From the NCBI GenBank assembly GCA_031260805.1, contig JAISKV010000001.1, positions 122,600 through 186,599 on the forward strand: a DNA stretch of 64,000 nt, given 5' to 3'. Shown in pieces: positions 30,256 to 39,462 of this stretch. The position numbers and the translations under genes were made by a program. Each line of letters opens with the position of its first letter. Positions within the stretch are counted from its first letter, which is position 1. The notes beneath the pieces are model-generated. The model searched no databases. It saw only the letters and a program-made list of their open reading frames with translations, and had not been told where the DNA came from. Origin of the DNA: Rickettsiales bacterium (lineage in GTDB: Bacteria; Pseudomonadota; Alphaproteobacteria; Rs-D84).

Positions 30256-31086
30256 GTGAATAAAAAACAAGCGTTTAATTTTTTATCAAAAAATCGTCAT
30301 TCCGGGCAAGCGCGTCAGCGCGCGACCCGGAATCCATGGGCCCCTGGCGGGGCCCGGGGTGACGAAATTAAAAATATCAAATATCTCTTGGACGAATTGC
30401 CCGAACGGGTGCCTTTGTGGAAATTATGGCTTATCCGGCGGCAGTTGCGGCGCGGGATGCCTGTATCCAAAATCATCGGACGCAAGTGGTTTTACGGGCT
30501 GGAATTTTCAACTGGCGCCGCGACGCTGGATCCGCGCCCAGATTCCGAGACCTTGGTAGAGGCAGCCATCCGCGCCGCGCGCCCCGGCGTCAGGATTTTG
30601 GATTTGGGAACCGGCACGGGCGCGTTGATCTGCGCGCTGGTTAAAAATATTCCCGGCGCATCAGGGGTCGGGATAGACCGGTCCCGCGCCGCATTGCGCG
30701 TCGCGCGGAAAAATGTTCATCGGCTGGGATTGGATGACAATGTCAGTATTTGCAAAGGCTCTTTCATAAATCATAAAATAAATCAGAAATTTGACATCAT
30801 TGTTTCTAATCCGCCGTACATCGCGACCGGCGATGCCCGGGTTGACCGGTCGGCGAAATTTGACCCAAAGATCGCGCTGTATGCCGGGGCGGACGGGTTG
30901 AAGTTTTATCGTGAAATCGCGATTGCCGCGCGCGGATTGATGGCTGAAAACGGAAAAATATTTTTGGAAATCGGCGCGGACGCGGGCGCGGCCGTGCGGG
31001 AAATCTTTGCCGCCGCCGGCTGGCGGTTCGTGTCCGGTTCCAACGACCTGGCCGGTCTGGAAAGGGTTCTGGAATTTATGCAATAA
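30256..31086 (+). CDS. prmC: PrmC/HemK peptide chain release factor N5-glutamine methyltransferase
   Basis: LDLGTGTGALICAL; SNPPYIATGDA; N-terminal region contains an in-frame family A remnant. Confidence 0.9.
   Translation: MNKKQAFNFLSKNRHSGQARQRATRNPWAPGGARGDEIKNIKYLLDELPERVPLWKLWLIRRQLRRGMPVSKIIGRKWFYGLEFSTGAATLDPRPDSETLVEAAIRAARPGVRILDLGTGTGALICALVKNIPGASGVGIDRSRAALRVARKNVHRLGLDDNVSICKGSFINHKINQKFDIIVSNPPYIATGDARVDRSAKFDPKIALYAGADGLKFYREIAIAARGLMAENGKIFLEIGADAGAAVREIFAAAGWRFVSGSNDLAGLERVLEFMQ
30293..30366. repeat. Family A variant lying inside prmC coding sequence
   Basis: atcgtcattccgggcaagcgcgtcagcgcgcgacccggaatccatgggcccctggcggggcccggggtgacgaa; compare 45884-45960. Confidence 0.8.
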
Positions 31087-31136
31087 ATGGTGCGAAATCT
31101 CCGCCATTCGGCAGCGGTTGCGCACCATTTATTGCA
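31079..31136. other. Perfect 16-bp inverted repeat at the prmC/infA convergent junction
   Basis: tgcaataaatggtgcg - 26 nt - cgcaccatttattgca. Confidence 0.75.
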
Positions 31137-31181
31137 ATTATATATAATTTATCTACAAAATTCAAGGGTTTTACATGCTGA

Positions 31182-31448
31182 CTATGCGGCCGGGGTGTCG
31201 GTTGTCGCTGCTGCGGCCGCGGGACCGCGGTTGCGCTCTACAAAACTGATACGCCCCTTGTCCAGGTCATAAGGCGTCATTTCAACGCGGACTTTATCAT
31301 TTACATTCACCCAGATACGCATCTTGTGCATTTTGCCAGAAATCGTGGCCAGGATTTCATGCCCGTTTTCCAGTTTTACGCGAAACATCGTGTTGGGCAG
31401 TTTGTCCAACACCACGCCGTTGAAAGTCATTACTTCGTCTTTTGCCAT
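31182..31448 (-). CDS. infA: Translation initiation factor IF-1
   Basis: [66 protein letters not shown]. Confidence 0.95.
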   Translation of the reverse strand: MAKDEVMTFNGVVLDKLPNTMFRVKLENGHEILATISGKMHKMRIWVNVNDKVRVEMTPYDLDKGRISFVERNRGPAAAAATTDTPAA

Positions 31449-31552
31449 TTTTATCCGCTTTTCATTGCAGGCAGGTTAAATTAAAAAATGATGGAAATCA
31501 AGATAAATTTACTTGCGCCGGGGCGCGGAATTTTACTACACTTTTACATAAG

Positions 31553-33736
31553 GTGAGAAAGTCTTTTATCTTTTATCTTTTAATTTGCATTTTTATGCAG
31601 GCTGCGCCTGCAAATGCCGCCACGCGCGGCGATTCAACAGTTTCCAGGTCCGGCGTCGCCACCACGGTGGTCAATCGCGCCGCGGCCGCGCCCGTTTCCG
31701 CATCGCGTGCGAACGCGTCTGCGGTTTCGGCGCGCGTCGCGGCCGCGCCGCGAATTTCAACGGCGCCCGTCCAATCGCGCGCGGGGATTGTTCCGCGATC
31801 CGCGCAGATTTCGCGCGCGGTGCTGCCGTCCGCTTCTATCGCGCTGGGCGACGGGTACAATGTCTGCCGCGATTCATATTTCACCTGCATGGATCAGTTT
31901 TGCGCGACCGCGGATGATGACTATCGCCGGTGCATTTGTTCCAGCCGCCTGGATGCGATTAAAAAGAAAGAACTGGCCCTTGCCAACACCACGGGCAGTC
32001 TGAAAGATTTCCAAGACCTGAACATGGATGTTATTTCCAAATCCACGGCCGATGTCAAGGCGATGCTGAAAGCATCCGATGGTGAAAAAATCGCGACGAC
32101 CAAAAAAGACACCAGCGAATCCGCGCAGAAACTGGCCGGGATTTCCAGCGTGCTGAACTCTGCCAAGAACACCGCGCTGTCCACCGGGGGCAAGTTGGAT
32201 ATCGCGGGCAGCATAAACCAGATTTTCAACGCATCCGATTTAATCGGCGGCGTTGATATTTCCGGATTGTCCGGCGCGCGGCTGTACAACGCGGTGCACG
32301 GGCAATGCGCTGAATTTGCAAAAAATGCCTGCGCGACGAATTCAATCATGAACATGGCGGTGTCGGCGTACGGAATGTATATTGAAAACGATTGCAGCCT
32401 GATGTCAAACAATCTGGCCGCGAAACAGATCGCGGCCGCGGGCGCGATACGGCAACAGGAAGCCGCGATGCACGAAGAACGGCTGGCCAACTATGATTCG
32501 CATAATTCGTCGGGAATCAACGACTGCGTGGCCGCGGTGCGCAAGGATATAACCGGTGAATCGGCGTGCGGGCCGAACTTTGTGCATTGTCTGGATGTAA
32601 CAGGGCGGTTCCTGAACAAGGACACCGGCGAACCTATTTATACCGCCGATTTTTACAAGTTGGAACGGGCGACCACGCTGGATGCGAACGATGTCTTGAT
32701 TGCCCAAGAAAACCGTCTGCTGGTGTCGCAGTTGCAAAAGCAAAAGGATTTTGCGAAAAAAAGCCTGGACACTTGCCGCGATTTATCAAAAGATGTCTGG
32801 GAAGAGTTTTTGCGCCAAGCCGTGACAGAAATTTATCAGGCCCAGCAGGCCCGCATCGCCCAGGTCAAAGACGAATGCATGGTCGTCATCAACGAATGCT
32901 ATAACACGCAGCTCAGCCAATTAAAGGATTTTAGCAATGTGGATAAAAACAAACTGCTGGGGATGCGGATTGAATTATCCGAAGATTTGTGCCAGACGCG
33001 GCTGGACACTTGCGCGCTGGTCTATACCGGCGGCGCGCCAGGACTGACGGAATTGCGCGACGCGCTGTACAATTATAATTCGCTGCAAATCGCGGACACT
33101 TGCAAAACGACCGTGGGGAACTATGCGTCAGAGTTGTGCAGGCCGCTGTCATCGGATACTTTGCACAAATATCCGTACGGGTGCCGTATGTATCGGCGCG
33201 GAATGTATAGCAAGGCGAACGGGTGCAGGGGTAAAACTGTGGTAATCACCCAATCCCAGTCAGGTGACGGCGGCAGCGGTGGGGCCACCCCGCCGGTTGA
33301 TCCTGTACCGCCCCCCAGCGGCGGATATCAATGCACGATGTGCTATACCAGTTGTAATCCGGGGTATCAGTTTGCTGACGCAAGTGCGGCTTGCAAGCAA
33401 TGCGTTCCGGCCGATGTTATGGCGCAATTGGAAGAATGTTCGGATTATTCGGGCAGTCTGTACGAGATGCTGGTCAACTATGCGGTGAATATGTGCGTGC
33501 GGCCGTCATTGCAGACAGACCTGGAAACTGTTCCGGAAAATATTCTGGCCGATATCAACAGCGTTATGGACTCTCTGTCTGTCAATATGACAGTGATATT
33601 GCGCACGGAATGCGAAGGCATGGGCGGCACTTGGAAAGATAACAAGAGTTCGGCGACGCCGGAACCCGCCAGATTGAATTCGTATGAAAAGAATGTAAAT
33701 TCCAATGACGATTGGGGATATTGCTATAATCCGTAA
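31553..33736 (+). CDS. Large secreted Cys-rich protein, paralogue of 34762-36915
   Basis: GTG start; signal peptide RKSFIFYLLICIFMQAAPANA; CRDSYFTCMDQFCATADDDYRRCICSSRL. Confidence 0.75.
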   Translation: MRKSFIFYLLICIFMQAAPANAATRGDSTVSRSGVATTVVNRAAAAPVSASRANASAVSARVAAAPRISTAPVQSRAGIVPRSAQISRAVLPSASIALGDGYNVCRDSYFTCMDQFCATADDDYRRCICSSRLDAIKKKELALANTTGSLKDFQDLNMDVISKSTADVKAMLKASDGEKIATTKKDTSESAQKLAGISSVLNSAKNTALSTGGKLDIAGSINQIFNASDLIGGVDISGLSGARLYNAVHGQCAEFAKNACATNSIMNMAVSAYGMYIENDCSLMSNNLAAKQIAAAGAIRQQEAAMHEERLANYDSHNSSGINDCVAAVRKDITGESACGPNFVHCLDVTGRFLNKDTGEPIYTADFYKLERATTLDANDVLIAQENRLLVSQLQKQKDFAKKSLDTCRDLSKDVWEEFLRQAVTEIYQAQQARIAQVKDECMVVINECYNTQLSQLKDFSNVDKNKLLGMRIELSEDLCQTRLDTCALVYTGGAPGLTELRDALYNYNSLQIADTCKTTVGNYASELCRPLSSDTLHKYPYGCRMYRRGMYSKANGCRGKTVVITQSQSGDGGSGGATPPVDPVPPPSGGYQCTMCYTSCNPGYQFADASAACKQCVPADVMAQLEECSDYSGSLYEMLVNYAVNMCVRPSLQTDLETVPENILADINSVMDSLSVNMTVILRTECEGMGGTWKDNKSSATPEPARLNSYEKNVNSNDDWGYCYNP
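31563..31583 (+). repeat. (TTTTATC)n heptamer array inside signal-peptide codons
   Basis: cttttatcttttatcttttaa. Confidence 0.85.
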
Positions 33737-33740
33737 GTGA

Positions 33741-33776
33741 AAAAAGATAAAAATTAAAAGATAAAAGATAAAAAAT
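33741..33776. repeat. Intergenic copy of the agataaa/tttatct heptamer array
   Basis: aaaaagataaaaattaaaagataaaagataaaaaa. Confidence 0.75.
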
Positions 33777-34019
33777 GTGGTAAAATAATAACCAAAAGGT
33801 GAAATTGATAATAATGACCTGGATTCCGGGTCGCGCGCTGACACGCTTGCCCGGAATGACGATGGGGATGGTTTGGACTGTGATGGGGCGGGGTATTTAT
33901 TTTGTAATGAGAGTATCAAGGCCTTTGTCACCCCGGGCCACGCCCCGGGGCCATTCCGAATGGAATACGGCGGCAAAGTTGCAGAAATAACGATAAGGAC
34001 CGGTTTTTATAAATAAAAA

Positions 34020-34721
34020 ATGAAACGGATATTATTCATTATTCATTATTCATTATTAATTGCGCTTTGCACGCATGGCGTGCAGGGCGCGTCGTGGTGG
34101 GACCAGGAAACGATTTGCAAAATCAATCCGGCGCAATGCTATGTCAGCATGGGGGCCGGATTTAACAATCAATTGTGGGATTCCATCGGCAAATGCTGGG
34201 GGATGAAATTGATTTGTCCGGATGCGTTGGTTGCGGCGTCCGGCCAGCCGATCGCCTTGGAAAAGCGCAAGATTGAAACGAACACCGGAATCCGCGAAGA
34301 TTATGATACTGGAATTTTGGGCGATGACGGCGATTGCTTTGGCGCGCGCAAGACCAGCGGCGGCGGATACGCGACCGTGAACGGCAGCCAGGTCAAGATC
34401 TGGTGCGATGGAATTTTAAGCAATGCGACGGAATCGGTATCCGGCGGCGAAATCACCACAGGGGTTCAGCCGACCTGCGCGGCCCTGGCGGCGGACGGAT
34501 ATGTTTCTGTGCTGAATGGCGGATGCTGGGGAAAATCTTATCCGGCGTCGCAGTATTATATTGAATGCGGGGCAGGGGAAACGCCGCTGCGCATCATAGC
34601 ATTGAACGGGACGAACGATTACGGTGCGACTGGGACGGCAATGACGCCGGATGCCGCGCAGAACCTGATGCAAACGATGTTCGAGACCAGCCAGGTAAAG
34701 CGCAAAGAGCGCTTTAAGTAG
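34020..34721 (+). CDS. Secreted protein of unknown function
   Basis: Signal peptide MKRILFIIHYSLLIALCTHGVQG; several Cys. Confidence 0.7.
   Translation: MKRILFIIHYSLLIALCTHGVQGASWWDQETICKINPAQCYVSMGAGFNNQLWDSIGKCWGMKLICPDALVAASGQPIALEKRKIETNTGIREDYDTGILGDDGDCFGARKTSGGGYATVNGSQVKIWCDGILSNATESVSGGEITTGVQPTCAALAADGYVSVLNGGCWGKSYPASQYYIECGAGETPLRIIALNGTNDYGATGTAMTPDAAQNLMQTMFETSQVKRKERFK
34031..34058 (+). repeat. (ATTATTC)n heptamer array inside signal-peptide codons
   Basis: attattcattattcattattcattatta. Confidence 0.9.
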
Positions 34722-34726
34722 GTCTA

Positions 34727-34747
34727 GGGTTTAAGGTTTAAGGTTGT
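34727..34747. repeat. (GGTTTAA)n heptamer repeat, intergenic
   Basis: gggtttaaggtttaaggttg. Confidence 0.75.
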
Positions 34748-34761
34748 AGGGGGAGAGGGTT

Positions 34762-36915
34762 ATGAAAAAAATATTATTCATTATTCATTATTCATTATTC
34801 ATTGCATTTGCGGCATTCGCCGCAAATGCGGATGATCGCGCGACCGCGCAGCCTTATGATGAAACGCGCGTCGGGGTGCGCGCGAATGCCGCCGCGCGGA
34901 TGCCTTCGGTTTCCGGCATAAATCTGACAGCAGGCGTGAATCTGTCCGCCCCGGATGAAGGCGGCGGAATCATACGATCGTCGCCTGTTCCGAAATCCAA
35001 GCCGGATGACAAGCCCGGTGATAAAAAGCCTGACGACAAGCCGGCCGAACCAGTTATTGACGAAGCCGCGTGTCGCGAAAACTATCGTTCATGCATGGAT
35101 GACTTCTGCTTGCTGGGCGAAGGAGAGGGCGGCCGTTGCGCGTGCAGCGCGAACATAAACGCGTCGCAATCCAAGATAAAGGAAATTTCCGATATCCAGG
35201 CCAAGGCGGAAAAGGCTTTTGGCGCTGGTGTTGAATACGAAAAATTAGGGGCCAAGGCGATGCTGGTATTCGGGGCGTCCGGCGCGGCGAAATCCAAGCG
35301 GATTGACTGGGCCGCATGGATGAACGGCCAATTGGGGACCAGCGGCGGATTGGACAGCGACGAAATGCTGGGCGACGATTTGTATGCGGCCGCGGTGGAA
35401 AATTGCGCGACGAAATTAAAAGCCTGCGGACCTATTGCCGGGATGGAAGAAATCCTGTACGGCCGCATGGTTACCGCGGATTGCAAGAGTTTTGATTCGT
35501 TGCTGAAAAATCAAAAGAAAATCGCCGAAGACAACTTGGCTATTGCTGAAAAGGCCGTCCGCACCGCGCGCCTGGAAATGCTGGACAACACGAACAAATA
35601 CAATCGCGGCGAATGCTTGCTGGCGTACCGTTCGTGCATCGCGGACAAGGGCGGATGCGGCGCGAATTTTGAGAATTGCTTGGATGAAGATCTGCTGGGC
35701 CGCCGCGCGAACGCATGCGGCGATGTTTTGGATCAGTGCATGGCGGTGAAAACCTATGTGCTGAAAGACTGGCAAGACGAATCGGAAATGATATTAAAGG
35801 AAGCCGCCAAATACGCCGACAAAAACATGCGGTCAACATGCCTGGCCAAGACGCAGCTCTGCCTGGAAGATTCATGCCAGAAGTCAACCGATTCGCTGTG
35901 TCTGGACAATGTTTCCACGGCGGCCGGAATCTGCCCGATTATTGACGAATGCAACGGCAAGATTTCCGGATTCAAGAGCGGTATCAATGACAAACTGGGA
36001 TTCCTGCGCGTAAAATTCTGCGAGAATGATATTGACAAATGCTTGCAGGACAAATGCGGCGCGAACTATGACAAGCCGGAATGCGTCGGAAGAAAGACCA
36101 GCGAAATCGTCGCGATGTGCCCGCAAAACATGTTCCCGTCCTGCAAAGGGCAAGAGCAATTTGATGTTATCGTGTCCGCTGCGCTGCTGCAAATGGATTA
36201 CCAGATGATGCGCGGGTGCATCAACTATTTCAGCGAGCAGTTGGGGCGCGCATGCGGAACGGACATGTCTTGCCTGCCCGAAGACGATGCGATTCTGAAC
36301 ATGGCCAGCAGCACGCAGAAAATAGACTGGCGCGCGAATGCGGACAAGACCGTGAACGAGTTTTTCAAGCAGTTCGAGAAAGATCAGACCATTGCGGCCT
36401 GCAACGATGCCAAGAAACCCGCGGGCCGGTCCTCGTTGGGCGCCAGCGTGTTCAATACCGCGAAACTTATCGCGCAGATAAACGCCGAATCGCGCGCGTT
36501 CCGCCAATATGTTTCCAAGCGCGCGGAATTGTCGCGCCGGGAAGATACCGACAGCGCGCGCAAAACCTGCGAAGCGATGAAGGCCGAAGATCCTTGCAAG
36601 GACGGCAAGTGCGACAAAGACGGCGGCCTGCGCGTGGTCAGCGTCGTGTTTGAGCCGTCATTGCGCAACTGCCACATCTGCCGCGCGCAGAAAGTATGCG
36701 AGGTTGGGGGCGAGTCCAAGGCGGCATCAGCGGCGAAAATGGCGGCCGGGGCTGGCGTTGCGGGCGCTTCAATCGGAACCCAGGTCTCGCCGGGATGGGG
36801 AACAGCCATCGGCGGCGCGGTTGGAATTGTCGGCGGCATAATCGGGGGAATGTCCACCGGGGGTGAAAAAGAATTCTGCCAGGATGTGGAATCCTGTGAA
36901 GATGTAAATATGTAA
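34762..36915 (+). CDS. Large secreted Cys-rich protein with glycine-zipper-like C-terminus
   Basis: MKKILFIIHYSLFIAFAAFAANA; CRENYRSCMDDFCLLGEGEGGRCACSANI; C-terminal GWGTAIGGAVGIVGGIIGGMSTGG. Confidence 0.75.
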   Translation: MKKILFIIHYSLFIAFAAFAANADDRATAQPYDETRVGVRANAAARMPSVSGINLTAGVNLSAPDEGGGIIRSSPVPKSKPDDKPGDKKPDDKPAEPVIDEAACRENYRSCMDDFCLLGEGEGGRCACSANINASQSKIKEISDIQAKAEKAFGAGVEYEKLGAKAMLVFGASGAAKSKRIDWAAWMNGQLGTSGGLDSDEMLGDDLYAAAVENCATKLKACGPIAGMEEILYGRMVTADCKSFDSLLKNQKKIAEDNLAIAEKAVRTARLEMLDNTNKYNRGECLLAYRSCIADKGGCGANFENCLDEDLLGRRANACGDVLDQCMAVKTYVLKDWQDESEMILKEAAKYADKNMRSTCLAKTQLCLEDSCQKSTDSLCLDNVSTAAGICPIIDECNGKISGFKSGINDKLGFLRVKFCENDIDKCLQDKCGANYDKPECVGRKTSEIVAMCPQNMFPSCKGQEQFDVIVSAALLQMDYQMMRGCINYFSEQLGRACGTDMSCLPEDDAILNMASSTQKIDWRANADKTVNEFFKQFEKDQTIAACNDAKKPAGRSSLGASVFNTAKLIAQINAESRAFRQYVSKRAELSRREDTDSARKTCEAMKAEDPCKDGKCDKDGGLRVVSVVFEPSLRNCHICRAQKVCEVGGESKAASAAKMAAGAGVAGASIGTQVSPGWGTAIGGAVGIVGGIIGGMSTGGEKEFCQDVESCEDVNM
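34773..34803 (+). repeat. (ATTATTC)n heptamer array inside signal-peptide codons
   Basis: attattcattattcattattcattattcatt. Confidence 0.92.
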
Positions 36916-36918
36916 TAA

Positions 36919-37019
36919 GTTCCCCTCCCTTGGAGGGGTGGCACGAAGTGCCGGGGTGGTTTACATAGCCGCTCTGTAAATCACCCCGCCCTGCGGGCAC
37001 CCCTCCAAGGGAGGGGAAC
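36919..37019. repeat. Family C MITE-like element, short form
   Basis: gttcccctcccttggaggggtggcacgaagtgccggggtggtttac...gtaaatcaccccgccctgcgggcacccctccaagggaggggaac. Confidence 0.85.
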
Positions 37020-37034
37020 AGAGATTAGAACAAA

Positions 37035-38807
37035 ATGAGAAAAATAATATTCATTATTCATTATTCATTATTCATTGTATTTGCGGCGAATGCCGCAAAT
37101 GCCGCCCCCCAGGTCATGTCAAACTATGGCAAGATTCAGAATGTCCAGAATTATTCCAATAATCCTTTCTATAACATGAACGGGCCGTACAACCAGGGCG
37201 TGCCGATTGTCGTGAACGCCAAGGGGACGGAAGTCAAGACAAACGAATGTCAGATTATTGTCGGCGGCTTGGTTGCGGCGGAATGCTCGCGCATGAACAA
37301 CTGCGCCGGCAAAATGGCAAGCGATATTCGCCCCGGCGTCATGGTTGCGCTGTCGCAGATGAACGGGCATAATTACGCCGGATCCTGCGGCGGATACATT
37401 GACACGGCGTTTAATGATTATGTGAAAAACCGCGGCGGGGGCAATTTTGGCGCGAATGCTTTTCCGGGGCAATTTCCAGCCGCGGCCGCGCGCAATGAAA
37501 TAGTGTACGCCGACGCGTCGCCTGCGGCTGCGCCGAAATGGATACAAGATTACATTGCGAAATCTGTGGAATTGTCCGGGTTAAAGGCTGAAAATGCCGA
37601 AGACACGACGCTGCACGCAACAAAAATGCCGAAAACGATAAACGATGTTTCATTTGCGGATCGGGTCGCGAATATGAAGGCCGGGTACGCGCCGTACAAA
37701 GATGCGTCCGCGTATGTCCCGATTAAAATAGAAACTGATGAAAATTATGCCGGCCGCATGTCAGATATCGCCAAGACCAAAGCCAAGGCTGCGGAAGATG
37801 TCGCCAAGGCCCAGATAGCGCAGATTGCCGCGGAAGACGCGCTGGAACAAAAAATGAATCCTTGCGGCTGGTGCGAAAAGAATGACCAGGCTTGCCGCGC
37901 CAACATAGAAAAGACAAAAATCTCACGCAATAAGGATAATATACTGGATTATTGCAATCGCGGCGATATGACCGCCGCGGCGCCGCAGTTCAAGGAGTTA
38001 AAATGCATGGCCGCCAGCCAGGAGCCAGAATGCAATGGCCAGACTGGGTGTTATGTCCTGGTGAATGATGCGGATAATCCGGCCAGTTTGACGGCGGATA
38101 ATTGCGCGGAATTAAAACGCCAAAAACAGAAGCAAGAACAAGATAGAAATCGCGCAACAGCGGAAAAACAACAGAAAATCGCCCAGTGCCGTATAATTTT
38201 GGAACAGTTGAACAAGGCAAAATTAGACGCGGCGTGCGTGGACGCATCTGATCCTGCGAATATAAAATACTTGGCAAAAGCGACCATACAAAGATGGATT
38301 TTATATGAAGATGGTTTGACAGATGATAAATTGATCGCATGCTTGAATAAAGATGACGCTAATTTTGGTACTAGTGATGATGCCAAAGGCATAGATTTGG
38401 CCGCTGAGCGTGAAGAAGTCTGTCCATCTTATATCGGAATAACATCAGCATCGTCAACTACTCCATCAAGTACAACGCCGCCCCCCCCCACCACCAATGA
38501 AAGTTATGCGTTTTGCGTTACATATACCAGCGATAATTGCATAAATCAGATAATAGCAAGTCAACCGACTATAACATTTACTGAAAATGATGTTGAATCG
38601 GGCAGTGGAAGAAAGTGCATCAGTTTCACAGGGATGGATCGCGCTGCGGCTTTATCATTATTCAGCACAGTTAGGGAAGACAATCATGATGATAACGGCG
38701 GCGGCAATTGCGATGGGAATCCTTGGCATAATATGGATTTGGAATTGTATGTGCAGCAAGCATCAGGTTCCTGGACAAGAATAGCAAAGAAAGTTCTGGA
38801 CGATTAA
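37035..38807 (+). CDS. Secreted protein of unknown function
   Basis: MRKIIFIIHYSLFIVFAANAANA; Cys-containing; C9 tract at 38481-38489. Confidence 0.72.
   Translation: MRKIIFIIHYSLFIVFAANAANAAPQVMSNYGKIQNVQNYSNNPFYNMNGPYNQGVPIVVNAKGTEVKTNECQIIVGGLVAAECSRMNNCAGKMASDIRPGVMVALSQMNGHNYAGSCGGYIDTAFNDYVKNRGGGNFGANAFPGQFPAAAARNEIVYADASPAAAPKWIQDYIAKSVELSGLKAENAEDTTLHATKMPKTINDVSFADRVANMKAGYAPYKDASAYVPIKIETDENYAGRMSDIAKTKAKAAEDVAKAQIAQIAAEDALEQKMNPCGWCEKNDQACRANIEKTKISRNKDNILDYCNRGDMTAAAPQFKELKCMAASQEPECNGQTGCYVLVNDADNPASLTADNCAELKRQKQKQEQDRNRATAEKQQKIAQCRIILEQLNKAKLDAACVDASDPANIKYLAKATIQRWILYEDGLTDDKLIACLNKDDANFGTSDDAKGIDLAAEREEVCPSYIGITSASSTTPSSTTPPPPTTNESYAFCVTYTSDNCINQIIASQPTITFTENDVESGSGRKCISFTGMDRAAALSLFSTVREDNHDDNGGGNCDGNPWHNMDLELYVQQASGSWTRIAKKVLDD
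37047..37076 (+). repeat. (ATTATTC)n heptamer array inside signal-peptide codons
   Basis: atattcattattcattattcattattcatt. Confidence 0.9.
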
Positions 38808-38830
38808 AAATGCGGCGCAGCCGCGTTTTT
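38806..38830 (+). terminator. Rho-independent terminator
   Basis: aaaaatgcggcgcagccgcgttttt. Confidence 0.75.
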
Positions 38831-38859
38831 AGTTTTCAGAGTGCAGAGTTCGGTTTTTT

Positions 38860-39017
38860 ACCACTACCCCGCCGCTACGCGGCACCCCTTCGCCAGCGAA
38901 GGGGAATTCGTTGGCCTGCGCCACACAATAAAACGATATTTATTGAAACGAAGTCGGGACAAATCCCCTTCGCTGGCGAAGGGGTGGATTGCGCGCAGCG
39001 CAAGACGGGGTAGTGGT
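38860..39017. repeat. Family B MITE-like element, full copy
   Basis: accactaccccgccgctacgcggcaccccttcgccagcgaagggg ... ccccttcgctggcgaaggggtggattgcgcgcagcgcaagacggggtagtggt. Confidence 0.85.
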
Positions 39018-39025
39018 AAAAATAA

Positions 39026-39394
39026 TTATTGATAATCCGCATTCGCTGTATATTGACGCACGCGGTTCAATGCTAATTCCATATTTGTTTTTACTTCCAA
39101 ATCACTGATATGCAATACTTGCAGGCCCAGTTTGGTCAGATAATCGTGCCGTTCTTTATCATAATCATATTTGTTATCATGCGACAATCCGTCAATTTCA
39201 ATAACCAGTTCATATTGCGAACAATAGAAATCAACGATATATCGGTTGTTGATTACTTTTTGTCTGTCAAAGTCAATGCCTGAAAATCTTTGATTTTTTA
39301 ATTTATTCCACAACAGAACTTCGGATAATGTGCTGTGGTTGCGTAATTCACAAGCGCGCGATCTGAAAGTTTTATTTGGTTTGTCAAATTTCAT
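39026..39394 (-). CDS. DUF559 / Vsr-like endonuclease-domain protein
   Basis: ARELRNHSTLSEVLLWNKLKNQRFSGIDFDRQKVINNRYIVDFYCSQYELVIEIDGLSH; flanked by inverted family B copies. Confidence 0.85.
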   Translation of the reverse strand: MKFDKPNKTFRSRACELRNHSTLSEVLLWNKLKNQRFSGIDFDRQKVINNRYIVDFYCSQYELVIEIDGLSHDNKYDYDKERHDYLTKLGLQVLHISDLEVKTNMELALNRVRQYTANADYQ

Positions 39395-39398
39395 GATC

Positions 39399-39453
39399 AC
39401 CACTACCCCGTCAGCGGCCATGCCGCTGCCACCCCTTCGCCAGCGAAGGGGAT
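39399..39453. repeat. Family B half element on the other side of the DUF559 ORF
   Basis: accactaccccgtcagcggccatgccgctgccaccccttcgccagcgaagggg. Confidence 0.8.
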
Positions 39454-39462
39454 TTATTGGAT

